Origin: JBLIRR01 sp049472395
Lineage (GTDB): Bacteria > SZUA-182 > DTGQ01 > JBLIRR01
Length of the DNA: 64,000 bases
Direction: 5' to 3'
Assembly: GCA_049472395.1 (NCBI GenBank)
Contig: JBLIRR010000018.1
Span: forward strand, 48,480 to 112,479
Made by a program: the position numbers and the translations under genes. This document shows positions 24,773 to 33,321 of this stretch, piece after piece. The notes under the pieces were generated by a model, which was not told the origin of the DNA, made no database searches, and was given only the letters and a program-made list of their open reading frames with translations. Each line of letters begins with the position of its first letter. The stretch's first letter is position 1.

Positions 24773-25465
24773 ATGTATGGCTTAACGGTGAATATAATGA
24801 ATAACAGAACAAAGAATAAAAATATAGATAGAATTATTTCAATATTAAGAAATGATTTTACTAAATATAAAAAACCGAGCGTCACGCAGGTTGCTGAAGC
24901 ACACAAAGATCCTTTCAAGGTCCTTATTTCCTGTATTCTCAGCCTTAGAACAAAGGATGAAGTAACCAACGGCGCATCTTCAAGATTATTTAAGGTTGCA
25001 GATACACCAGAGAAAATTGCACAACTACCTACTCATCAGATGGAAGAATTAATATATCCCGTAGGTTTTTATAAGACAAAATCACAAAGGATAGGAGAGA
25101 TAGCACATACACTTATTAAAGAATATAATTCAAAAGTGCCTGATGATATCAATGAACTATTGAAACTTAAAGGGGTTGGAAGAAAAACAGCAAATCTTGT
25201 TATCACCTTAGGTTACGGGAAAGAAGGAATTTGTGTGGATACCCATGTTCATAGAATTTCAAACAGGCTTGGATTAGTAAACACCAAAACCCCGGAGCAG
25301 ACAGAATTTGCATTAAGACAGATCCTCCCGAAGAAATACTGGCTTATATACAATGACCTTTTGGTAACATGGGGCCAAAATATATGTGTTCCTATAAGCC
25401 CTTTCTGTTCCCAGTGTTCAATAAAGAGATATTGCAGAATGATTGGGGTAAAAAAGAGCAGATAG
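24773..25465 (+). CDS. nth: Endonuclease III (DNA glycosylase/AP lyase), 230 aa
   Basis: Base-excision repair enzyme for oxidised pyrimidines. The helix-hairpin-helix LKGVGRKTANLV carries the catalytic lysine and DTHVHRISNRLG carries the catalytic aspartate. The C-terminal [4Fe-4S] motif C-x6-C-x2-C-x5-C is intact (CVPISPFCSQCSIKRYC). Length is normal. The start is uncertain: ATG at 24773, or ATG at 24797 eight codons later; neither has a strong ribosome binding site. It ends nine bases before rarA on the same strand, so the two are probably co-transcribed. Confidence 0.95.
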   Translation: MYGLTVNIMNNRTKNKNIDRIISILRNDFTKYKKPSVTQVAEAHKDPFKVLISCILSLRTKDEVTNGASSRLFKVADTPEKIAQLPTHQMEELIYPVGFYKTKSQRIGEIAHTLIKEYNSKVPDDINELLKLKGVGRKTANLVITLGYGKEGICVDTHVHRISNRLGLVNTKTPEQTEFALRQILPKKYWLIYNDLLVTWGQNICVPISPFCSQCSIKRYCRMIGVKKSR

Positions 25466-25474
25466 TGAGATGAA

Positions 25475-26770
25475 ATGAAACACACGACACCACCTCTTGC
25501 AGATCAAATGAGACCCCGTTCCTTAGATGAATTTGTAGGGCAAGAACATATACTTGGCCCCGGCAGACTTATACGCGAGGCCTTACTGAATGATCAACTG
25601 CCCTCCCTCATCCTGTGGGGTCCCCCTGGAAGTGGGAAGACTACTTTTGCACTAATTGTTGCGCAGATAACCAAGGCCCACTTTGTCTCTCTTTCAGCAG
25701 TGCTTTCCGGAGTGAAGGAAGTGAAAGAAATAATGAAAAAGGCTGAAGAAGAAAAAAAGTACCATAATAAAAAAACTATCCTCTTTATAGATGAAATCCA
25801 TCGCTTTAATAAAGCCCAGCAGGATGCGTTCTTACATCACATTGAGAATGGTACAATAATCCTGCTTGGGGCTACAACCGAAAATCCTTCCTTTCAGGTA
25901 ATTTCACCTCTTTTATCAAGAACCAAGGTCTTGGTTTTCAAATCATTATCCCCTGCCCACATTCGGACTATTCTTCAGAATGCCTTGGGTAGCATAGATC
26001 ATGGCTTAGGGGGCGAGAATGTGGATATGGATGAAGAAGCGCTTGAATTTTTGAGTCAATCTTGTTATGGTGATGCACGTTGTGCACTTAATGCCCTTGA
26101 ATCATGCGTAAACCTGCTGCCCGCAAAAGAATCGGGCCTTGTGCGAAATATTACCCTTTCTATGGCAGAACAAGCCATGCAGCGGAAGGCCCTGCTTTAT
26201 GATAAAGCGGGAGAGGAGCACTACAATATAATTTCTGCGTTTATTAAAAGCATGAGAGGAAGTGATCCTGATGCGGCCATTTATTGGCTTGCCCGTATGC
26301 TGGAAGCTGGGGAAGATCCACTCTTCATTGCAAGGCGAATGATAATCTTTGCATCGGAAGATATAGGGAATGCTGATCCTCAGGCCATCCAGGTTGCTGT
26401 CTCAGTAAAGGATGCCTTCCATTTTATCGGCATGCCGGAGGGATGGATACCTTTAGCCCAAGCAGCCACTTATCTTGCCAGTGCTCCTAAAAGCAATGCT
26501 TCATATAAAGCATATCTCAAAGTAAAGGAAGATATAAACCGGTGCGGCAATTTACCAGTTCCTATGCATTTGCGCAATGCTCCGACAAAATTAATGAAAG
26601 ACCTTGGTTATAGCAAAGGTTATCACTATCCTCATGATACCAAGGAAGGTTATGTAAATGCTCACTACTTGCCTGAGAGACTCAAGGGGATACGATATTA
26701 TTTCCCCTCAAATCGCGGGTATGAGGCTGTGATTCAGCGTTATTTAGAAAAATTAAAAAAAATCAAATAA
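25475..26770 (+). CDS. rarA: Replication-associated recombination protein A (RarA/MgsA, AAA+), 431 aa
   Basis: Clamp-loader-like AAA+ ATPase acting at stalled forks. The N-terminus PLADQMRPRSLDEFVGQEH is diagnostic. Walker A is GPPGSGKTT (about 49-57), Walker B is ILFIDEIHRF and sensor 1 is GATTENPSF. The C-terminal tetramerisation region contains SMRGSDPDAAIYWLARMLEA and the NAPTKLMKDLGY segment. Length is normal. It follows nth directly and converges with the ankyrin gene (one base between stops). Confidence 0.97.
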   Translation: MKHTTPPLADQMRPRSLDEFVGQEHILGPGRLIREALLNDQLPSLILWGPPGSGKTTFALIVAQITKAHFVSLSAVLSGVKEVKEIMKKAEEEKKYHNKKTILFIDEIHRFNKAQQDAFLHHIENGTIILLGATTENPSFQVISPLLSRTKVLVFKSLSPAHIRTILQNALGSIDHGLGGENVDMDEEALEFLSQSCYGDARCALNALESCVNLLPAKESGLVRNITLSMAEQAMQRKALLYDKAGEEHYNIISAFIKSMRGSDPDAAIYWLARMLEAGEDPLFIARRMIIFASEDIGNADPQAIQVAVSVKDAFHFIGMPEGWIPLAQAATYLASAPKSNASYKAYLKVKEDINRCGNLPVPMHLRNAPTKLMKDLGYSKGYHYPHDTKEGYVNAHYLPERLKGIRYYFPSNRGYEAVIQRYLEKLKKIK

Positions 26771-26771
26771 A

Positions 26772-27437
26772 CTAGTTCGCATTCCTAAGCAATTTTGCAA
26801 TTGCGTAATATTTTTTATGTATAGCAAACTGGAGTGCTGACCCCCCGTCTTTGCATTGCACGTGTGCCCGGGCACCCGCTTTTAATAAGAGTCTCACAAT
26901 ATCAATGTTTCCTTGGAGTGTGGCAACCATTAAAGCTGTCCAGCCATCAGCAAATTTTACATTCACATTAGCACCCGCTCTAATAAGGAGATCGACTATA
27001 TCGCTATACCCATACTCAGCAGCGAACATTAAGGCAGTGCTTTCATATTGTGATTTTACATTCACATCTGCACCTGCACTGATCAGTAATTTGGTAATGT
27101 CGCTGTATCCTTTGAGAGCTGCAATCATTAATGCGGTAGCTCCGGAAATTGATTGTGCATTCACATCAGCACCCTGCTCAAGAAGCATTTTCACAATGGT
27201 TGGATAGTGATGCAGAGTCGCGAGCATTAATGCTGTCATGCCGTTTTTTTCTTTTGCATTCACATCCGCGGCTTTATTAAGAAGGAGTCGAACAAAATCA
27301 GAATACCCGTATTCAGCAGCAAACATCAAGATAGTGCTGCCATCATCCTCCTTTTTATTTATATCGATTCCTGATTCAATAAGTTTTTTTGCCTCTTTTA
27401 AATTTATGCTCGCTGTCTCAATAATTACATTTGCCAT
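26772..27437 (-). CDS. Ankyrin repeat protein, 221 aa
   Basis: Made of about six consecutive ankyrin repeats with the standard pattern, for example NGMTALMLATLHHYPTIVKM and SGATALMIAALKGYSDITKL, each followed by LLxxGADVN. No signal peptide, membrane segment or extra domain is visible, so it is probably a cytoplasmic protein-binding scaffold. The repeats are very alike, which suggests recent internal duplication. It stands between rarA and the SPFH gene and has no clear operon partner; the ligand cannot be read from the sequence. Confidence 0.92.
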   Translation of the reverse strand: MANVIIETASINLKEAKKLIESGIDINKKEDDGSTILMFAAEYGYSDFVRLLLNKAADVNAKEKNGMTALMLATLHHYPTIVKMLLEQGADVNAQSISGATALMIAALKGYSDITKLLISAGADVNVKSQYESTALMFAAEYGYSDIVDLLIRAGANVNVKFADGWTALMVATLQGNIDIVRLLLKAGARAHVQCKDGGSALQFAIHKKYYAIAKLLRNAN

Positions 27438-27793
27438 TATACCTTACCCCTTAATAATAACTATGCTTTACGTTATTGCTACTTTTGTCTCTCAATAATG
27501 GATGGATGATTGTGATATATCCCCCAAAATATACATAACTCTAATCATAAAATTATATATGCAAAGTATATACCATATTTTCCCCTCTGCACCATCATGG
27601 AAATGAGTGGATCGTATGAAAAGGAATGTTCATTTTTTTACACGCGCATTATTATAAGTTCAAAAATTAAATAGATACATAGCATCTATTCCGATTAAAA
27701 AAATAAGAGTGTTCTTTTAGGGAACTAAACTCTTGTGTGCTATAATGAAACATCTTGAAGATTACGCACTAAATAAAATGGAGGGTAATAAAA
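27438..27793. other. Intergenic region upstream of the SPFH gene
   Basis: AT-rich with no credible gene. It carries an extended -10 promoter (listed) close to its right end. A small GTTC/GAAC inverted pair around 27712-27724 overlaps the promoter region. Confidence 0.6.
27738..27746 (+). promoter_or_regulatory. Extended -10 promoter for the SPFH gene
   Basis: TGC followed by a perfect TATAAT at 27741-27746. No good -35 is visible, which is common with extended -10 promoters. The SPFH start codon is at 27794 behind GGAGGGT. Confidence 0.55.
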
Positions 27794-28906
27794 ATGGGCA
27801 TAATGCTGGAGATTATAGAATGGACAAATCCTTCACCAGAAGATATGATTTACCGATATCCTGAGGTAGGTTCGGCAGATATAAAATTAGGGGCGCAAGT
27901 AGTCGTGAGGGAAACCCAATCCGCTGTCTTCTATAAAGATGGCCTGGTATGTGATTCTTTCGGACCTGGCAGGCATACACTATCCACGTTAAACATACCA
28001 ATATTAACAAAATTATTTTCCGCTCCATGGGGATTTGAAAGTATCTTCAGGGCTGAAGTGTATTTTATCAATCATAAGAAATTTGTTAACTTAAAGTGGG
28101 GCACCCGTGAACCAGTGGCGTTTCGTGATAGTGAATTGGGCCTTATTCGTCTCAGAAGTTTCGGTGTGTATAGTTGTCAGATTACAGAGCCTCTTCTCTT
28201 TATAAACCAACTTGTGGGGAGAGAAGCAAATTATACCAAGGACCAAATTGAGGATTACCTGAGAAATATTATAGTGTGTAGATTGAATGATCTTTTTGGT
28301 GAGAAGCTTGATACTATTTTAAACTTTCCCAAACAATATGAAGAGCTTTCGGCTGAATTAAAGGAGCGACTTACATCGGAATTTATTAAGTATGGTATTA
28401 CTCTGTTTGATTTTTATATCTCCTCCATCACACCACCTGAATCAGTCCAGAGAATGATTGATGAACGAAGCGGAATGGGGGCTATCAAAGACTTGGATCA
28501 ATTTTTAAAATATAAATTAGCTAAATCAATGGATGCGCAAGGCGGACCTGGACAGACGGGTTCCGGAGCCGGTATCGGGATGGGGATTGGGATGATGATG
28601 CCAGGATATCTAAGCAAGGCATTCACTCCTCAGCAGCAAGACTTGGAGAAAAGTGAAATCCCAACAATTCAATGTCCGGAATGTTTGTCCCATACACCGG
28701 AAAACAGTCGTTTTTGTCATAGATGCGGCCACCAAATGGTGTCCATGAATATGTGTCCAAAATGTTCTAAAGTTATTACACCCCATGCAAATTTTTGTAT
28801 GAACTGCGGCTTTAATCTAAGAACAAAGACAAAATGCCCAAAGTGCAATACTGAGCTACCACAAGGGACAAAATACTGTATAAACTGTGGTGAAAAAATA
28901 GAATAA
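27794..28906 (+). CDS. SPFH-domain protein with C-terminal double zinc-ribbon, 370 aa
   Basis: Residues 1-240 resemble the SPFH/virion-core-like family (YdjI type): VRETQSAVFYKDGLVCDSFG near the N-terminus, GVYSCQITEPLLFINQLVG in the middle and ELKERLTSEFIKYGITLFDF before the end. A Gly/Met-rich linker (about 255-275) follows. The C-terminal region has three treble-clef/zinc-ribbon knuckle pairs (CPECLSHTPENSRFCHRCG, CPKCSKVITPHANFCMNCG, CPKCNTELPQGTKYCINCG). There is no membrane helix. Such proteins are thought to be scaffolds recruited to membranes. It is followed 21 bases later by another zinc-ribbon protein, so the two likely work together. Function unknown. Confidence 0.82.
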   Translation: MGIMLEIIEWTNPSPEDMIYRYPEVGSADIKLGAQVVVRETQSAVFYKDGLVCDSFGPGRHTLSTLNIPILTKLFSAPWGFESIFRAEVYFINHKKFVNLKWGTREPVAFRDSELGLIRLRSFGVYSCQITEPLLFINQLVGREANYTKDQIEDYLRNIIVCRLNDLFGEKLDTILNFPKQYEELSAELKERLTSEFIKYGITLFDFYISSITPPESVQRMIDERSGMGAIKDLDQFLKYKLAKSMDAQGGPGQTGSGAGIGMGIGMMMPGYLSKAFTPQQQDLEKSEIPTIQCPECLSHTPENSRFCHRCGHQMVSMNMCPKCSKVITPHANFCMNCGFNLRTKTKCPKCNTELPQGTKYCINCGEKIE

Positions 28907-28927
28907 ATAAGGTAACGTTTTGTATAC

Positions 28928-30337
28928 ATGACCAGTAAAATAACAATTACAGTCAAATGCCCCGAATGTGGAGCGCCTATACGCCATCCGGAGGGTGTCT
29001 ATACATTTAAGTGTACCTTTTGTGCCTCAGTATTAAGAACTGAGACTGGAGATACAAGTCTCAAATATATCATCCCCTCGCGTATAAAGGAAGAGGAGCT
29101 TCCCGTTCTTATACAGAAAGAGCTCCATGCAAAAATTCAGCCCTCAATTGAGTTGATCCACACGGTATATAAGCCCTTCTGGTATTTTAAGGGTATGATA
29201 TATTCGTGCTTTATAGCCCGGGGGAATAATGAGATCAATGCGAAAACCTACTACTATACCTTTCAAGCAGATCCGGATTATCTAAGTTCTCTCTACTCAC
29301 TCGGTCTGCGGGCTGAGGTATTGGATCTTGAGCCCTATGACAGTGAGTTCTATAAAGATAATGGAATATTACTACCTATTATATTGGATAAAAATGATGC
29401 TCAGGAAAAAGCAATGAAGATAGCCGGAAAAGCAATAAAATTCGCCAACAAAAAATTACAAATAGCCGCGGCACAGGCCCTTTATAACACGACAGAATTC
29501 ATAGGTGAGAGATTCTTTATTATTTATTACCCGATTGTAAATGTGTATTGCACGTGTGGCGGATATTTTACTTTTATGATAGATGGTGTTAATGGCAATC
29601 TTTTGGAAAAAAAGAAAGAGACTCACATCCCCTCCCCTCCAGCCAAAGATGAGAGCCCTCCCTATCATATCAGAATTCTGACACATCGATGCAAAAATTG
29701 TGGGTATGATCTTCAACCTAAAGATTTTGATATTGTGTTTTTTTGCACTACATGCTCCATGCTCTGGCTTTTGGAGGGTAATGATTATTATCCACTTGAG
29801 ATAAAGGTAATAGAAACAGATAGAGAACAAAATATTGTCTATCTTCCCTTTTGGAAATTTGAGGCAACATTTGTGTCAAAATCAGCCACTATATCCATTA
29901 AAACAGTGGGGGATTTAAGCGGATTTATAAAAATGGGACAGTTCTTTTTAAGGAATCAGGAGCATAGCAGGAATGCCACCTACTATATCCCGGCTATCGT
30001 GGCAAGGAATGCCAAAGCAGTAATTAAGCTTGCATCCAGAATAAGCAGGTCTCAAAATGTGTATCCTGTCTCATCATCAATCGAGAAATTTCACAAGGTA
30101 AAAATATTAAACGCTTCTCTGCCCGAGAGTGAAGCAGAGGAGATGCTCAGGGTACTGATTTTTTCTCTTATCGGACGACAAGATGCTCGTGCCATTAATT
30201 TTTATTCAGACTATACTACTGAGGTGCACAGCACAGAGCTTATCTGGTACCCTTTTGAGGAAAAAAGAAATATGCTGGTTGATAAATATCACAACTACAG
30301 CTTTCCCGCACAATCAATGGACCTTGATGTTTTTTAA
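28928..30337 (+). CDS. Zinc-ribbon protein of unknown function, 469 aa
   Basis: I do not recognise the family. An N-terminal zinc-ribbon (CPECGAPIRHPEGVYTFKC, then TFCAS, residues 10-36) is followed by an alpha/beta region with IQPSIELIHTVYKPFWYFKG. A second such half begins after another ribbon (CKNCGYDLQPKDF and FFCTTCS, about 256-280), with the parallel phrase NIVYLPFWKFEATF. The protein thus looks like a tandem duplication of ribbon plus FWxFxG domain. No signal peptide or helix is seen. It is adjacent to the SPFH/zinc-ribbon gene on the same strand, and co-transcription is likely. Confidence 0.6.
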   Translation: MTSKITITVKCPECGAPIRHPEGVYTFKCTFCASVLRTETGDTSLKYIIPSRIKEEELPVLIQKELHAKIQPSIELIHTVYKPFWYFKGMIYSCFIARGNNEINAKTYYYTFQADPDYLSSLYSLGLRAEVLDLEPYDSEFYKDNGILLPIILDKNDAQEKAMKIAGKAIKFANKKLQIAAAQALYNTTEFIGERFFIIYYPIVNVYCTCGGYFTFMIDGVNGNLLEKKKETHIPSPPAKDESPPYHIRILTHRCKNCGYDLQPKDFDIVFFCTTCSMLWLLEGNDYYPLEIKVIETDREQNIVYLPFWKFEATFVSKSATISIKTVGDLSGFIKMGQFFLRNQEHSRNATYYIPAIVARNAKAVIKLASRISRSQNVYPVSSSIEKFHKVKILNASLPESEAEEMLRVLIFSLIGRQDARAINFYSDYTTEVHSTELIWYPFEEKRNMLVDKYHNYSFPAQSMDLDVF

Positions 30338-30365
30338 TATAGGAATATATATGCTGCGTGAGTGC

Positions 30366-30698
30366 TTATGGGGCCTGTGGATAATCTGGTTCGTTATTTC
30401 TTTTTAATTCTAACTTGTAGGTCTCTTTAAGATTTTCAATTGTTTCCTTATCTATTTTCTCTTCTTTAATAGTGGTGACAACTTTGTTCACAATGGAATT
30501 TTCAAGCCCGTTTAAAAAATTTGGCACTCTGTCAGTGAGTAAGGAGGTGAGGAATACAAGAATTATTGCAGCCACCGCGCATAAAGAGACTATAACCATA
30601 AATTTCTTTAGATATATTATAATTATTTTTAGATATACCTTTATTAATTTAAAACGAAACTTCTTTTTTCTTCTCTTCCGTATTTTAGAAGGTTTCAT
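30366..30698 (-). CDS. Small basic single-pass membrane protein, 110 aa, unknown
   Basis: A very basic N-terminus (IRKRRKKKFRFKLIK) precedes one or two hydrophobic segments (about 22-55). A charged C-terminal tail follows with EEKIDKETIENLKETYKLEL, which is probably helical. The orientation predicted from the charges places the N-terminus in the cytoplasm. No family recognised; codon use looks like the neighbours. Stands between the zinc-ribbon gene (convergent) and the ABC-2 exporter genes. Confidence 0.55.
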   Translation of the reverse strand: MKPSKIRKRRKKKFRFKLIKVYLKIIIIYLKKFMVIVSLCAVAAIILVFLTSLLTDRVPNFLNGLENSIVNKVVTTIKEEKIDKETIENLKETYKLELKRNNEPDYPQAP

Positions 30699-30861
30699 TG
30701 TGTATCCTTAATTAACTAAGATTTTATTTTTTTATCGTAAAAAATGAGCAAAATCTTTATTAATTATTTATCATCCGGTATCCAGCATCCATTAACCAGC
30801 ATCGCGAAGCTCAGCTGCTAAAAATTAGACTTTAACCTTGTCGTTGTGAGGCGGAACTTCG

Positions 30862-31674
30862 CTAATAATGAGTGAGGCTGCCATCTCTTTTTGCTCTGTT
30901 TACCGCATACTGAAAGCACATGATACTAAAAGGGCCCATTATGAGAGAAAATATGCCTAAAGCCAGAATATTCGGGAACAACGCATTGAGTGAATATCCT
31001 TTCAAAAGAGCTAATCGCATTCCTTCCAAGGAGTAAGTCAGAGGAATTACATAAGAGAATTTTCTGATCCAGGAGGGTAATACTCTAATTGGATAATAAA
31101 CGCCCCCTAAGAACCACGAAATGCCTGCAAAAAGATGTGCAATGGGATCTCCCTTTTTCAGTACCATAATAAAACTCGCAGAAATAATACCAATGCTGCT
31201 AAAGGTAATAATTGTCAAAAAAAGAATAACAAGTGCACCAATAAAATTTGCCTGGGTCATATTTACCTTAAACAGGACAATTCCGAGCAGTAAATACACG
31301 AGTACATGGAAGGACGTCCACATAAAACTATAAAAAGAAGAACAGATGATAATCGTGGGGATATCAGTCTGCGTCACAAGGGTTGCCTCGAGAGTCCCCA
31401 TTATCTGGGCATCTCTGATACTTCTTGAAAAACTTTGGAGCGCCACATCAAGATAATTAGTAAAGGCGATCCCTATAAGCACGAAAGAAAAATAGTCCCC
31501 GCCATACGGCTCTAAATAAGAAATAACAATATTGTCAAACAATCTTGACAGAAAATAAAAAATCAGTATGGAAATGAAAATGCTAAAAAATTCAGAGAAA
31601 AAAGCTGTCTTATAACTCGTCGCCTCGATAAAATCTCTTTGTATAAAGGCACACGCTTTCCTTATAAAGGCCAA
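30862..31674 (-). CDS. ABC-2 type transporter permease, 270 aa
   Basis: Six membrane helices in the ABC-2 arrangement, with the family's amphipathic N-terminus (RDFIEATSYKTAFFSEFFSI) and the central LEATLVTQTDIPTIIICSSF segment. The motif GGVYYPIRVLPSWIRKFSYV followed by PLTYSLEGMRLALLKG is the usual C-terminal signature of ABC-2 exporters. It starts five bases after the ATPase gene stop. Exports an unknown substrate, possibly a lipid, polysaccharide or peptide. Confidence 0.9.
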   Translation of the reverse strand: MAFIRKACAFIQRDFIEATSYKTAFFSEFFSIFISILIFYFLSRLFDNIVISYLEPYGGDYFSFVLIGIAFTNYLDVALQSFSRSIRDAQIMGTLEATLVTQTDIPTIIICSSFYSFMWTSFHVLVYLLLGIVLFKVNMTQANFIGALVILFLTIITFSSIGIISASFIMVLKKGDPIAHLFAGISWFLGGVYYPIRVLPSWIRKFSYVIPLTYSLEGMRLALLKGYSLNALFPNILALGIFSLIMGPFSIMCFQYAVNRAKRDGSLTHY

Positions 31675-31678
31675 TTCT

Positions 31679-32476
31679 TTACTCCTTAGGCTTCATCTCA
31701 TGCTCGTCAATAAACTTAGAATAAATATCATAGAGCGAGAGATTATCAGGATTAAGTTCACCGGGAGTGCCACAGGCTTCAATCTTGCCCTTATTAATGA
31801 TAGCGATTCTATGTCCGATCTCTTCAACGTCCTTTAAATTATGCGTTGCTAAAAATACTGTTTTCCTTTCATAGCCAACGATCTTTTCAGAAATAAATTG
31901 TCTGAAGAAATGAGAATAAGAAGGATCAAGAGCTTGGGTAGGCTCATCCATAAATATGATTTCAGGCTCTGTCAAGAATGCTCGTGCTATGGCAAGCTTT
32001 TGTTTCATACCGAGAGAATAGTCTTTAAACATGACATCTGCTTTATTCGAAAGCCCAACGAGCTTAAGCACCGCTTCGATACGCTGCACAAGATACGAGG
32101 GAGGAATATTGTTAAGTATTCCAAAAAATTTAAGGTTCTGATACGCGGTTAACCGCCAGTAAAAACTTCTCTCTTCGCTAATAACATACCCAATTGTCTT
32201 CTTAACTTCGCCAGGATTAACCACTACATTATGTCCGTTGACCAGGGCGTGTCCATCGGATGGTAAGATCAATGTACAAAGAATTTTAATCAACGTTGTC
32301 TTGCCGGCTCCATTTGGTCCCAGTAAACAAAATACCTCCCCCTTGTTCACCGTGATTGAGATATCCTCGAGAGCGGTAATTTTTTCATGAGAAAAGGGGT
32401 AACACAGGAGATCACGAAAACGTTTATTACGAGGAAATTCTTTTTTTATATGATATGTCTCAATAGCATATGACAT
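31679..32476 (-). CDS. ABC-2 transporter ATP-binding protein, 265 aa
   Basis: ATPase partner of the downstream permease. Walker A GPNGAGKTT, signature YSLGMKQKLAIARA (a common ABC-2 variant of LSGGQ) and Walker B IIFMDEP with the following H-loop FLATHNL are present. The N-terminal insertion RNKRFRDLLCYPFSHEKITA is typical of the subfamily that resembles polysaccharide or multidrug exporters. Length is normal. It reads away from the S26-like gene across a 275-base spacer holding a long hairpin. Confidence 0.92.
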   Translation of the reverse strand: MSYAIETYHIKKEFPRNKRFRDLLCYPFSHEKITALEDISITVNKGEVFCLLGPNGAGKTTLIKILCTLILPSDGHALVNGHNVVVNPGEVKKTIGYVISEERSFYWRLTAYQNLKFFGILNNIPPSYLVQRIEAVLKLVGLSNKADVMFKDYSLGMKQKLAIARAFLTEPEIIFMDEPTQALDPSYSHFFRQFISEKIVGYERKTVFLATHNLKDVEEIGHRIAIINKGKIEACGTPGELNPDNLSLYDIYSKFIDEHEMKPKE

Positions 32477-32642
32477 TACTTTTTACCGTACCTTAGCAAA
32501 ACATAGTGAAGTTATATATGTCTTATCGTCAACTTTCTTACTTCAGCAACGATCTTCGGCATCACCTCACTTGCTCTGGCTCGAAATGACTCCTTTATTT
32601 GTTTTCTATTATAATCCACTTGCAAAGAATTTTCCTGGGCTA

Positions 32643-32698
32643 AGCAACAATTCTCATTATGGCCAATTGTTTTGTTGGCCATAATGAGAATTGTTGCT
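32643..32698. repeat. Perfect 24-base inverted repeat (hairpin) in a divergent intergenic region
   Basis: The arm at 32643-32666 begins AGCAACAATTCTC and ends GGCCAA. It is matched exactly by the arm at 32675-32698, with an 8-base loop between (32667-32674). There is no T-run on either side, so it does not look like an intrinsic terminator, and it is far longer than typical operators. Confidence 0.9.
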
Positions 32699-32751
32699 GG
32701 CTAAAAGTTGCGCTCGCTCATATTCTTTATTTATGCTAAGATATTTTTTAT

Positions 32752-33282
32752 ATGGAAATAGTCGAATTTATGAATAATAAATCACACAATCTCCTGATTA
32801 AAGGGAATAGCATGGAAAATCTTTTTTTTGACGGAGAAAATATACCTGTCACGGTTAAATCTGATTTTATTCCTGAGATAGATCTTAAGATTGGGATGGT
32901 GGTGATTTTAAGGAAAAAACTCATGCCGGGAAAAAAATATTCCTTTATTGTCCATAGGATTATCGGTGTGCTTTACCTTAAGGGGTACTGTTATGTGTTG
33001 GAGAAGGGGGATAATGACTATTTTCCAAAAGTATGTCCATCGGAAAATATAGTTGGTATCGTTATTGGGATCAACGATCGTCCTGATTTTAATATGAAAC
33101 TTGATCCTGAGCTTTGGCAAAAACGAAATTCCACATTATTAAAGTTTTACAAAATAGTGGGGGGAATTTACAGCTTTATAGAAGAAAGAAATATAAATAA
33201 ATCTTTTAAGAAAATATGGGAAAGAGGATTTCTTTCAATAATATATGTGATCTGTTCACTATTCAACCTTAAAGGCAGGTAG
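32752..33282 (+). CDS. S24/S26-family signal peptidase-like protein, 176 aa
   Basis: The order of motifs follows signal peptidase I of the ER/archaeal/SipW kind (S26B): catalytic serine in KGNSMENL (residue about 21), GMVVILRKK, then VHRIIGV (His in place of the bacterial general-base lysine) and EKGDNDYFP. The usual N-terminal membrane anchor is absent. Instead a weakly hydrophobic C-terminus (FLSIIYVICSLFNL) might attach it to the membrane. Similar short forms occur beside peptide-maturation and export genes; an ABC-2 exporter is divergent here. Substrate unknown. Confidence 0.75.
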   Translation: MEIVEFMNNKSHNLLIKGNSMENLFFDGENIPVTVKSDFIPEIDLKIGMVVILRKKLMPGKKYSFIVHRIIGVLYLKGYCYVLEKGDNDYFPKVCPSENIVGIVIGINDRPDFNMKLDPELWQKRNSTLLKFYKIVGGIYSFIEERNINKSFKKIWERGFLSIIYVICSLFNLKGR

Positions 33283-33321
33283 AATTGTCAAAATTAGAAT
33301 TGCTGGCAGGTAGGAGGGTAA

